This document shows, piece by piece, positions 7,314-13,449 of a DNA stretch of 14,275 bases. The notes below the pieces were generated by a model. The model was not told where the DNA came from. It did not search any database and was given only the letters and a program-made list of their open reading frames with translations. The position numbers and the translations under genes were made by a program. This DNA is from Phycisphaerales bacterium (GTDB lineage: Bacteria; Planctomycetota; Phycisphaerae; Phycisphaerales; SM1A02), in NCBI GenBank assembly GCA_020427625.1, contig JAGQOI010000395.1:1-14275 (forward strand), written 5' to 3'. The first letter of the stretch is position 1; the number at the start of each line of letters is the position of its first letter.

Positions 7314-8102
7314 ATGGTCTCACGGTTCGTCCTGTCGACGCTGGCGGCGTCGTTCGTGTTCTCGGCGGCCGCCGCGGCGCAGTCGTTCAACATCGACTTC
7401 AGTCATCCGCTGGCCGGTCCGCCGCCGGCGCGCTACGCCGGGGCGGGCGCGGCGGGTCAGTGGTTGAGTCTGCGCGCGGAGCACGGGTCGACGACGGTGG
7501 ACCTCGTGGACGTGAACGGCGTGGTCACGGATGTGACGTTGTGGCAGTTCGGGGGCACGGCGCTCGTGCAGGGTGGCGGGCCCGGTCTCGCCGGCGCCGA
7601 TGCGCTGCTCATGCGCGATGCGCTGGTCACGTACACGTCGAGCCTCGAGACGTGCCTGTTCTTCAACAACCTCGATCCCGGCACGTACGAGGTGATCTGC
7701 TACGCCTGGATGCCCGGGCAGCCGGACGTGCTCAGTTTCACGAACTGCGACGAGGAGGCGGGCAATCCGCACGTCATCGTCGGCGGACCCTGGCCGGGTC
7801 AGCACGAGCCGGGCGTGACGTACTCGCGCCACGTCGCCGAGGTCACGACCGGACTCCTGCGGGTGCATTCGGGGATCGTGCCCGGCGCGGATCCCGCCCT
7901 CGGTGCGGCGATGAACGGCGTGCAGATCCGACGCCTCGTCGACGTCCCCGGCGATCTCGACGGCGACTTCGTGGTGGGACCGTCCGACCTGGCGACGTTG
8001 CTCGCGGCCTGGGGTCCGTGTCCCGGGTGCGCGGCCGACCTGGACGGCGACGGCGAGGTCGGCGCGTCCGACCTCGCCGCGCTGCTCGCGAACTGGTCGT
8101 GA
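7314..8102 (+). CDS. Secreted protein with C-terminal dockerin-like pair
   Basis: A 262-residue exported protein of unknown function. The signal peptide is MVSRFVLSTLAASFVFSAAAAAQ, cleaved near AAA-QS. The middle (about 25-200) is beta-rich, with LDPGTYEVICYAW in the style of a carbohydrate-binding or jelly-roll fold, but I do not recognise a named family. The C-terminus has two full calcium loops, GDLDGDFVVGPSDLATLLAAWG and ADLDGDGEVGASDLAALLANWS, joined by a Cys-containing linker (PCPGCA): a complete dockerin-like pair. The start is chosen from GGAGGT at 7303-7308, 5 nt upstream, and from the signal peptide; the frame is open to 6687 antisense to the sigma gene. It is transcribed divergently from that sigma operon. 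Role in calcium-dependent surface attachment is inference. Confidence 0.85.
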   Translation: MVSRFVLSTLAASFVFSAAAAAQSFNIDFSHPLAGPPPARYAGAGAAGQWLSLRAEHGSTTVDLVDVNGVVTDVTLWQFGGTALVQGGGPGLAGADALLMRDALVTYTSSLETCLFFNNLDPGTYEVICYAWMPGQPDVLSFTNCDEEAGNPHVIVGGPWPGQHEPGVTYSRHVAEVTTGLLRVHSGIVPGADPALGAAMNGVQIRRLVDVPGDLDGDFVVGPSDLATLLAAWGPCPGCAADLDGDGEVGASDLAALLANWS

Positions 8103-8420
8103 TCGTTCCGGTCTCGGGGTCGCGCCCTTCACCGTCGATGTTCCGCGAGCGCGGCTCCTGATGGTGGCCGATCGGTCGGGCGTGATGACTGGGGTCGGTC
8201 CGCGCGTCGAATGGTGATGCGCGAACGGAGCGTCGACGGACGAGCCGCGCGGCGACGATGATCGCGCCCGCGCATCGGACGACGTCCGGTGTCAAGCTGG
8301 GCAAGCCTCCGCGCGGCGCGCGGTTCGGTTGCGACCGATATCCCCTTGTGGGCGGGAGGAATGCGGTTGGTCGGGCGATTTTCGTCGCTCGGTGTCGTTC
8401 CTTCGGCTATGCTCGAAACG
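8103..8420. other. 318-bp gap between secreted-protein genes
   Basis: No credible gene on either strand. It contains one weak hairpin, CCGCGC / GCGCGG with loop GGC (8309-8323), and the palindrome CCGATCGG near 8168. No T-tract terminator is visible after the gene ending at 8102. TATGCT at 8408-8413, 7 nt before ATG 8421, is a possible -10, but no -35 stands out. Confidence 0.5.
8408..8413 (+). promoter_or_regulatory. Possible -10 box giving a leaderless transcript
   Basis: TATGCT (8408-8413) is followed after 7 nt by ATG 8421, which would place the transcript start at or next to the start codon. No Shine-Dalgarno precedes that ATG, which fits a leaderless mRNA. A -35 is not evident, so support is weak. 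Confidence 0.28.
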
Positions 8421-9056
8421 ATGATGTTGGATGGTTCGAAACAATGGGCGGCGATCGTCGCTGCAGGTATTCTTGCCGTGGTGTCTCAGGCGTTGCCGGA
8501 TGGGTGCCGCGCGGAGCTGGAGTCGTGTGGTCAGGACCTCAACGGCGGGTGCGACGCGGTCGTGACGCAGTGGGGGATGATCAGTTGCGGCGAGACGATC
8601 TGCGGCACGGCCTGGGCGACGGCCGGGGATCGCGACAGCGACTGGTATCGGTTCGTCGTCGAGCGTGACGGCACCGAGGTATCGGCGACGCTCGAGTCGG
8701 ATTTTCCGGGCATCGTCGTGATCGTGAGCGGCGTCGGCTCGTGTCAGATCGACATCGAGGGCCAGCCCGGCTACAGCGACGACGGGCTGAGCGTGTCACC
8801 CGCGATCGCGACGCTCGCGGCGGGGGAGTACGCCCTGTACATCGCGCCCTACTACGCGACGGGCACACTGTGCGGCATCAATGACGGGTATGAACTGATC
8901 ATGACGTGCGAGACCCCTCCCACGTGTGCGTGGGACCTGACGAACGACGGCACGGTGGATGCGGGTGATCTCGCGGCCATGCTCTCGACGTGGGGCGCGC
9001 CGTATGAAGCGGATGATCTTGCGGCCATGCTGGCCGATTGGGGCTGCGGCGCGTGA
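8421..9056 (+). CDS. Secreted protein with PPC-like domain and incomplete dockerin tag
   Basis: A 211-residue exported protein of unknown function. The signal peptide is near 1-27 (KQWAAIVAAGILAVVSQA). The body has six or more cysteines and resembles a pre-peptidase C-terminal (PPC) beta domain: DRDSDWYRFVVERDGTEVSATLE, then LAAGEYALYIAPYY. The tail is a dockerin variant with one full loop (WDLTNDGTVDAGDLAAMLSTWG), followed directly by APYEADDLAAMLADWG, which lacks the second loop's DxDxD residues. The start is uncertain among ATG 8409, 8421 and 8424; none has a good ribosome site, and 8421 fits the possible -10 at 8408-8413. The next gene begins 39 bp downstream and has the same domain order, so the two are probably an operon and possibly paralogues. 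Confidence 0.78.
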   Translation: MMLDGSKQWAAIVAAGILAVVSQALPDGCRAELESCGQDLNGGCDAVVTQWGMISCGETICGTAWATAGDRDSDWYRFVVERDGTEVSATLESDFPGIVVIVSGVGSCQIDIEGQPGYSDDGLSVSPAIATLAAGEYALYIAPYYATGTLCGINDGYELIMTCETPPTCAWDLTNDGTVDAGDLAAMLSTWGAPYEADDLAAMLADWGCGA

Positions 9057-9080
9057 AAGAACGCCGCACGAGTGGAGTTT

Positions 9081-9087
9081 AAGGAGG
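9081..9087 (+). promoter_or_regulatory. Strong ribosome binding site AAGGAGG
   Basis: A perfect anti-Shine-Dalgarno match 8 nt before ATG 9096. It is the strongest such site in the window and fixes the start of the following gene; the in-frame upstream codon at 9072 lies before it. It suggests high expression relative to the neighbouring gene, which has no such site. Confidence 0.85.
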
Positions 9088-9095
9088 AATCCCAG

Positions 9096-10025
9096 ATGAG
9101 CCATTCTGTTCTGTGTGCCGGGTTCGGAGTCGCGGTGCTCGCCGGTTCGGTGCTCGCGTTCGGCGGTGATCCGGCGCCCGCGAACGACCAGTGCGCCGAC
9201 GCGACGCCGCTGGTGGTCGGCGACACGGCCTTTTCGACGCTCGGCGCCGACACCGACGGGCTGCTGCACGAGGAATGCCAGTACGACGGCCAGACGTACC
9301 AGGACATCTGGTACACGTTCGTCGCGTCCCTCGACGGTTCGCTCACGGTCTCGACGTGCAGCCAGGCCGACTACGACACCGATCTCGTCATCTATCTCGG
9401 CTGTGATGCCATCGACTGCCCGCCGGGTGACCTCACCCTGGTCGGCTGCAATGACGATGCCGACGGATGTGACGACTTCACGTCCGAGGTGACCGTCCCG
9501 ATCTCCGCCGATCAGTGCTACAAGATCCGCGTCGGCGGCTGGACCATCGGCGACGAGGGCACCGGCATGGTCACGCTCATCGAGACGCCCGGCCAGCCGG
9601 CCTGCCAGTGGGACCTCAACAACGACGGCGTCGTCGGCCCGCCCGACCTCGCGGTGCTCCTCGCGGCATGGAACGCGCCGTTCGGCCCGGCTGATCTGGC
9701 CGCGCTGCTCGCGGAGTGGAACTGCACCAACGCGGTCGGCGCCTGCTGCGTCGGCGGCAAGATCGGGTGCGAGCAGTTGACCGAAGAGGACTGCAACAAG
9801 GTCGAGGGCGAGTACTTCGGTGACGGGTCCAGTTGCAAGGACGATCCCTGCGGGCCCAACGCGGCGTGCAACAAGAGCGCCGGGTCGTGCTTCGAGGCGA
9901 ACGGCTCGCCGGGGTGCGACGACTTCTTCTGCTGCAAGAACATCTGCTTCGATGATCCCTTCTGCTGCGACACCGAGTGGGACCAGAATTGCGCCGATCA
10001 GGCGCTCAAGGTCTGCGGGAGGTAA
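9096..10025 (+). CDS. Secreted PPC-like protein with incomplete dockerin and two Cys-rich modules
   Basis: A 309-residue exported protein of unknown function. Order: signal peptide (MSHSVLCAGFGVAVLAGSVLAFG); a PPC-like beta domain at about 30-165 (DIWYTFVASLDGSLTVSTC, DTDLVIYLG, CYKIRVGGW); a dockerin variant with one full loop (CQWDLNNDGVVGPPDLAVLLAAWN) and one loop-less half (APFGPADLAALLAEWN); a Cys module GACCVGGKIGCEQLTEEDC ending in CKDDPC; and a last Cys module with CCKNICFDDPFCCDTEWDQNC. Both Cys modules resemble repeats common in planctomycete secreted proteins, as I recall them. Unusually, the dockerin tag is internal rather than terminal. The start is firm because of AAGGAGG at 9081-9087. 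It probably shares a transcript with the gene 39 bp upstream and is followed by a strong hairpin. Confidence 0.85.
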   Translation: MSHSVLCAGFGVAVLAGSVLAFGGDPAPANDQCADATPLVVGDTAFSTLGADTDGLLHEECQYDGQTYQDIWYTFVASLDGSLTVSTCSQADYDTDLVIYLGCDAIDCPPGDLTLVGCNDDADGCDDFTSEVTVPISADQCYKIRVGGWTIGDEGTGMVTLIETPGQPACQWDLNNDGVVGPPDLAVLLAAWNAPFGPADLAALLAEWNCTNAVGACCVGGKIGCEQLTEEDCNKVEGEYFGDGSSCKDDPCGPNAACNKSAGSCFEANGSPGCDDFFCCKNICFDDPFCCDTEWDQNCADQALKVCGR

Positions 10026-10088
10026 GCCGGAGCGTCGCTCGTCGCGCCCTCGGATCGCCCGCGGTCCGGGTCGCCTGAATGACTGAAC

Positions 10089-10119
10089 CCGCCGCCGCGA
10101 CCCCATGTCGCGGCGGCGG
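10089..10119 (+). terminator. Hairpin terminator after the secreted-protein genes
   Basis: A perfect 13-bp stem, CCGCCGCCGCGAC with its complement (10089-10101 and 10107-10119), closes a 5-nt loop. It begins 64 nt after the stop at 10025. No clear U-tract follows, as with the hairpin at 2051-2080, but it separates two transcription units. Confidence 0.65.
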
Positions 10120-10199
10120 TCGTGTTCCGACCGTGCGACTCATCGGCCCCGCGCCGCCACATGGGCATGGCCCGATTCGCGATTCTCGGACCTTTTCCC

Positions 10200-10227
10200 T
10201 TGCAAACGATTACATGTGTAATAGATT
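10200..10227 (+). promoter_or_regulatory. Putative promoter of the blaI-like/M56 operon
   Basis: TTGCAA (10200-10205) and TAGATT (10222-10227) at 16-bp spacing each match 4 of 6 sigma-70 consensus positions. The spacer and -10 are covered by two operator palindromes, so a bound repressor would block polymerase. This fits autoregulation by the downstream BlaI-like gene. Confidence 0.55.
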
Positions 10228-10238
10228 ACACCTGTAAT
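10209..10238 (+). promoter_or_regulatory. Tandem BlaI/MecI-type operators
   Basis: Two perfect palindromic sites, ATTACA-TG-TGTAAT (10209-10222) and ATTACA-CC-TGTAAT (10225-10238), lie 16 bp centre to centre. The TACA/TGTA half-sites are those bound by BlaI/MecI repressor dimers. They stand out as an AT-rich island in very GC-rich DNA, end 17 bp before the repressor ATG, and overlap the putative -10. No other such pair was seen in the window. Confidence 0.82.
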
Positions 10239-10255
10239 TGTCGATGGAGGGTTCG

Positions 10256-10642
10256 ATGTCCACGCTGCCCGAGATCTCCGACGCCGAATGGACCGTCATG
10301 CAGGTCCTGTGGGAGCGATCCCCGCAGACCGCGGCCGAGGTCGTCGACGCCCTCGACGGACACGCGGCCTGGGCGCCCGCCACCATCAAGACCCTCCTCG
10401 GACGACTCATCCGAAAAGGCGCGCTGACGTACACCGAGGACGGCAACCGGTACTGCTACCGGCCCGCCGTCGATCGCGCGGCCTGCATTCGCCGCGCCGG
10501 CCGCTCCTTCCTCGATCGCGTCTTCGCCGGCGACCCCATGCCCGCCCTCGAACACTTCGTGCGCTCCGAGCCGCTGTCCGACGACCAGATCGAGGCGCTC
10601 CGGCGGCTGCTCGATGAACGTCGCGAGGGCGGCACGCGATGA
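10256..10642 (+). CDS. BlaI/MecI-family transcriptional repressor
   Basis: A 128-residue winged-helix repressor, the normal size for BlaI (about 126). It opens with ISDAEWTVMQVLWE (7-20), then the helix-turn-helix TAAEVVDAL...WAPATIKTLLGRLIRKGAL (25-57), the wing YTEDGNRYCYRP (59-70) and a C-terminal dimerisation region. In MecI/BlaI the protease cuts between Asn101 and Phe102. The matching place here is LEHFVRSEPLSDDQIEAL, so His100-Phe101 replaces Asn-Phe: the Phe is kept, the Asn is not. The start is ATG 10256 after GGAGGG (10246-10251, 4-nt spacing). ATG 10244 and TTG 10238 are also in frame but less likely, as TTG 10238 begins within the second operator. It overlaps the M56 gene by ATGA and is expected to repress its own operon through the tandem operators. 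Confidence 0.92.
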   Translation: MSTLPEISDAEWTVMQVLWERSPQTAAEVVDALDGHAAWAPATIKTLLGRLIRKGALTYTEDGNRYCYRPAVDRAACIRRAGRSFLDRVFAGDPMPALEHFVRSEPLSDDQIEALRRLLDERREGGTR

Positions 10643-12684
10643 TGCCGGACACGCTCGATCTCCTCGCCTGGCTCGGACGCACCTCGACGCATGCCGCGGC
10701 CATCGTGCTGCTCGTCCTCGCGATCCACGCGGCGTTCGGCCGGTGGTTGACGCCGCGCCGGCGCTGCGCGCTGTGGTCGCTCGTCGTGCTGCGCCTGCTC
10801 ATCCCGGTGCTGCCCGGCAGTCCGACGAGCATGCTCAACCTGCTGCCGTCGCGGGCGTCGGCGCCGATCGCGGTGACGGCGCCGGCCGTCGTCGCGCCGG
10901 CCGCGCCGATCGCGCCGACGTCGTGGGAGGCGCTGCTCGCGGTCCCGGGCTCCGCGGGCTCGACGTGGTCATGGTCGACGGCGGCGCTCGTGGGTTGGGC
11001 GGGCGTGATAGTTCTCCTGCTCGCGCGTCAGGCGACGGCGATGGTTCGGGTCGCGCGGGCGGTGGGGCGTGCGCCGTGCTGCATCGATCCCGCGGTGCTC
11101 GCGCTCGTCGCGTCGGGTCGTCGTCGGTTGGGCGTCACGGCCGACGTGTCCGTGCGCGTGACCGATCTCGCGGGCGGTCCCGCGGTGGTCGGGCTGCGCC
11201 GTCCCACGATCCTCATTCCGCCGTCGCTGCTCGCGCGTCTCGCGCCGTCGTCGCTCGAGTTCATCATCCTGCACGAACTGGCCCATGTGCGCCGCCGCGA
11301 CCTCGTCATCCATCTCGGTCTGCGCGGCCTGGCGATCATGCACTGGTTCAACCCGATCGTGCGTCTCGGGATCGCCCGCTGTCGCGCGGATCGGGAACTC
11401 GTCTGCGATGCGATGGTGCTCGAGGCCGTCGAGACGGACCGGCGGCGGGCGTACGGCGGCGTGCTGCTGGACGTGTTCGAGACCCTCACGCGACCGGCCG
11501 CGCCGATCGGCGCGATCGGCCTGCTCGATCGTTCCTCCCTCCTTTCCCGGAGAATTCACATGATCGCGAACGATTCGAATGCGCGTCGGCGGACGCTGCC
11601 CGGCGCTCTCCTCGTGGCGGTCCTCGGCGTCGTGGTGCTCACGGAGGCGTCGACCGCGCCGGCCGAACCCGCGGATCCGCCGACCTCGTCGATCCTCACC
11701 CTCCGGCCGATCGTCGACGGCGAATCGATGCTCACGGTGAAGCCCGTCGTCGAGCCGGCGGCGGACGCGGCCGACCTGGTCGTGAAGATCTACGACGTGC
11801 GCGATCTCGTCGTTGCGCCGGACGGCGCGGGCGCGGGCGATCTCACCGCCGCCGCGCTCATGACGCGCATCCGCACGGAGGTCGATCCCGGTCACTGGTG
11901 GATCCCGGGCGAGAACGATCCCGCCGACCATCCCGCGGCCCTGCGCGCGAAGGACGGCACCCTGCTGGTCTCGACGACGGCGGCGAATCACGCGGCCGTT
12001 CGCGCGCTGCTCGACACCATCCGCGCGTCCGTCCCGCAGGTGCTCGTCGACACGATCTTCGTCCGGTCCGGCGTGACCCTCGATCGGGACCTCGGGCTCA
12101 CGCTCGACGTGAAGGTCGACGAGGCACGACGCGAGTTCCGCACGACGGTGCTCACGGACGCGCTGGTCGAAGTGTTCCTCGACCATGCCCGCGACGCATC
12201 CGCCGTCGTCATGGCGTCGCCGCGCGTGCTCGTGCACGCGGGCCGCAGCGCGTCCATCGTCGTCGCAAGCGAGGTCGAGGTCACGTTGCCCGGCGAGGGG
12301 GACGCCCGGGACGAGCGGTACACGATGTCCGCGCCGAGCGGCGTGATGCTCGAGGTCGTGCCCCGCGTCTCCGAGGACCGGAAGACCGTCACCCTCACCG
12401 CCCATCCGCGCCTCGTGGAGACGATCGCCGACGTCGAGCCGCCGCATCAGCGCGAGGCGAAGACGTCGCTCACCGTGACCCTTCGGTCCGATGCCGCGCT
12501 GCTGTTGCGCCTGGAGATCGTCGATCACGTCCTGAAGAGCGTGCGTCCGATCGTCGATCCGGACGGGACGTTGATCGACACGATCATCCGCGAGCCCGTC
12601 GGCGGGACCGGCGAGTATCTGTACATCGTGATCCGTTCCGACGTCGTCGCGCCGGCGCGCCCGGACGCGCCGTCGAAGAAGTGA
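10639..12684 (+). CDS. M56-family membrane protease with secretin-like C-terminal region
   Basis: A 681-residue BlaR1-type zinc protease expected to inactivate the upstream BlaI-like repressor. Membrane segments are near 19-35, 44-59, 112-129 and 320-336. The zinc motif is HELAH at 212-216, with DRELVCDAMV (251-260) supplying the third ligand. Instead of a penicillin-sensing domain, residues about 375-670 look like a secretin. First comes an N-domain-like segment (VVKIYDVRDLVV, DPGHWWIP, TLLVSTTAANHAAVRALLDTIR). Then follow QVLVDTIFV, ASPRVLVHAGRSASIVVASEVEV, GVMLEVVPRVSEDRKTVTLTAHP and TSLTVTLRSDAALLLRLEIV, matching secretin order. The usual PLLGDIPxxGxLF end motif is missing. The start overlaps the repressor stop as ATGA, so translation is coupled. 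The protease call is firm. The secretin call rests on motif order seen by eye. Confidence 0.9.
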   Translation: MMPDTLDLLAWLGRTSTHAAAIVLLVLAIHAAFGRWLTPRRRCALWSLVVLRLLIPVLPGSPTSMLNLLPSRASAPIAVTAPAVVAPAAPIAPTSWEALLAVPGSAGSTWSWSTAALVGWAGVIVLLLARQATAMVRVARAVGRAPCCIDPAVLALVASGRRRLGVTADVSVRVTDLAGGPAVVGLRRPTILIPPSLLARLAPSSLEFIILHELAHVRRRDLVIHLGLRGLAIMHWFNPIVRLGIARCRADRELVCDAMVLEAVETDRRRAYGGVLLDVFETLTRPAAPIGAIGLLDRSSLLSRRIHMIANDSNARRRTLPGALLVAVLGVVVLTEASTAPAEPADPPTSSILTLRPIVDGESMLTVKPVVEPAADAADLVVKIYDVRDLVVAPDGAGAGDLTAAALMTRIRTEVDPGHWWIPGENDPADHPAALRAKDGTLLVSTTAANHAAVRALLDTIRASVPQVLVDTIFVRSGVTLDRDLGLTLDVKVDEARREFRTTVLTDALVEVFLDHARDASAVVMASPRVLVHAGRSASIVVASEVEVTLPGEGDARDERYTMSAPSGVMLEVVPRVSEDRKTVTLTAHPRLVETIADVEPPHQREAKTSLTVTLRSDAALLLRLEIVDHVLKSVRPIVDPDGTLIDTIIREPVGGTGEYLYIVIRSDVVAPARPDAPSKK

Positions 12685-12874
12685 TCGGCGCCGAGTCCGC
12701 GGAACGACGTCCGAAGCGCCCCGGCCTCGCCGGCGGAGGGGGTCATGACGTGCCGTCGCGCAGGTTTTGCGCGGCTCGGGCATGATCGGCGCGAAGTTCG
12801 ACGATGGGTGAAAGCGCTTCGCCGGCGGGGGGTTGTCTCGTCGAGTGAAACGCCGTGAACCGGTGCGCATCCGG

Positions 12875-12903
12875 TTGACGCGCTCGGAACGGTGTGCCAG
12901 AAT
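12875..12903 (+). promoter_or_regulatory. Putative extended -10 promoter of the region-4/glycosyltransferase unit
   Basis: TTGACG (12875-12880) and CAGAAT (12898-12903) are separated by exactly 17 bp, and a TG lies one base before the -10. This is the best sigma-70-like promoter in the window. Transcription would start near 12910, giving a leader of about 294 nt before ATG 13204. Confidence 0.58.
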
Positions 12904-12910
12904 CGAGGCG

Positions 12911-12955
12911 GCTCGGTCTCGTCGACCAGGAACGTCGACGTGCAAGCGACCGAGC
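12911..12955 (+). other. Two-tier stem-loop at the predicted 5' end of the leader RNA
   Basis: An outer 8-bp stem, GCTCGGTC/GACCGAGC (12911-12918 with 12948-12955), encloses an inner 7-bp stem, CGTCGAC/GTCGACG (12920-12926 with 12934-12940, loop CAGGAAC). It begins right where transcription should start and lies about 250 nt from the coding start. It could stabilise the mRNA or be a regulatory leader; it matches no riboswitch I recognise. Confidence 0.4.
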
Positions 12956-13203
12956 GTCGATCGTGACGAAGGATGCCCGGATGCATCATCGCGTTCATGT
13001 TCTCCTGATGGCCCTTGGCCCCTCGGTCCGGATGACCGACGAGATGGTGAACGCGCATCGTTCGATCAACGGATCAAGCCCTGAGGAACCCCGGCTCGGT
13101 CGCGGCGGCGGATGGATTCTCCCGCGCGCATCCGGGTCGCCCGGCGGTCGTCGCCCGTGGCGGTCGTCTGTTGCATCTCCCGCCCGAACAAAGGAGTGTT
13201 CGC

Positions 13204-13449
13204 ATGGTCAGCATGGACGCCGATGGCATGGTGACGACGGATGAGTCGACGGGGCGCGCGGCCTTCGTCGACGCGCTGACGCGCACGGAGCGATACGTGC
13301 TCATGCTCTACTACAGCGAGGAACTGACGATCACGGAGATCGGGCTCGTGCTCGACCTGTCCGCGACGATGGTGCGGGAGACCCTCGAACATCTTCAGCA
13401 ACTGGCGTCGACGACCATCGAACGACCGGCCGCGGTGACGGCCGCGTGA
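13204..13449 (+). CDS. Small sigma-70 region-4-like helix-turn-helix protein
   Basis: An 81-residue protein that is essentially one sigma region 4. LTRTERYVLMLYYSEELTIT (25-44) is like the LPERERLVLxLYYYEEL stretch of the FliA/WhiG/SigB class, followed by the helix-turn-helix TITEIGLVLDLSATMVRETL (42-61). Region 2 is absent, so it cannot recognise a -10 on its own in the usual way. The usual SESRVSQ of the recognition helix is replaced by SATMVRE. The start is fixed by AAGGAG (13191-13196), 7 nt upstream. Its stop overlaps the next gene's GTG as GTGA, so it is translationally coupled to a glycosyltransferase. It may be a DNA- or RNA-polymerase-binding regulator or a reduced sigma remnant; which is unclear. 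Confidence 0.8.
   Translation: MVSMDADGMVTTDESTGRAAFVDALTRTERYVLMLYYSEELTITEIGLVLDLSATMVRETLEHLQQLASTTIERPAAVTAA

Larger units (their letters stand above)
12685..13203. other. 519-bp gap: operon end, promoter and structured leader
   Basis: No convincing gene. Two weak hairpins follow the M56 gene: CCGGC-CTC-GCCGG (12721-12733) and CGCGCA-GGTTT-TGCGCG (12757-12773), either of which might end its transcript. A promoter is seen at 12875-12903 and a paired stem-loop at 12911-12955. A short frame, ATG 12973 to TGA 13008 (11 codons), and an 88-codon frame from ATG 12981 that runs into the next gene have no recognisable product. Confidence 0.5.

Noticed and set aside
8309..8323. Hairpin CCGCGC-GGC-GCGCGG as a terminator or riboswitch
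   Set aside because: Only 6 bp with a 3-nt loop, far (about 200 bp) from the preceding stop and without a T-tract.
8796..10106. 436-codon minus-strand frame opposite two secreted-protein genes
   Set aside because: Covers genes with signal peptides, a strong ribosome site and dockerin motifs on the other strand; no domain seen in the antisense product.
10969..12945. Long open frame (658 codons) on the minus strand opposite the M56-secretin gene
   Set aside because: Arg/Asp/His-rich low-complexity translation with no domain; the plus-strand protease is clear.
12525..13058. 177-codon minus-strand frame across the M56 gene end and the following gap
   Set aside because: No domain, no ribosome site, and it overlaps the clear plus-strand protease end and the promoter at 12875-12903.
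12981..13244. 88-codon + strand frame in the leader of the region-4 gene, with GAAGGA nearby
   Set aside because: Pro/Gly/Arg-rich with no family resemblance, and it runs into the well-supported gene starting at 13204 in another frame; kept only as a remark.
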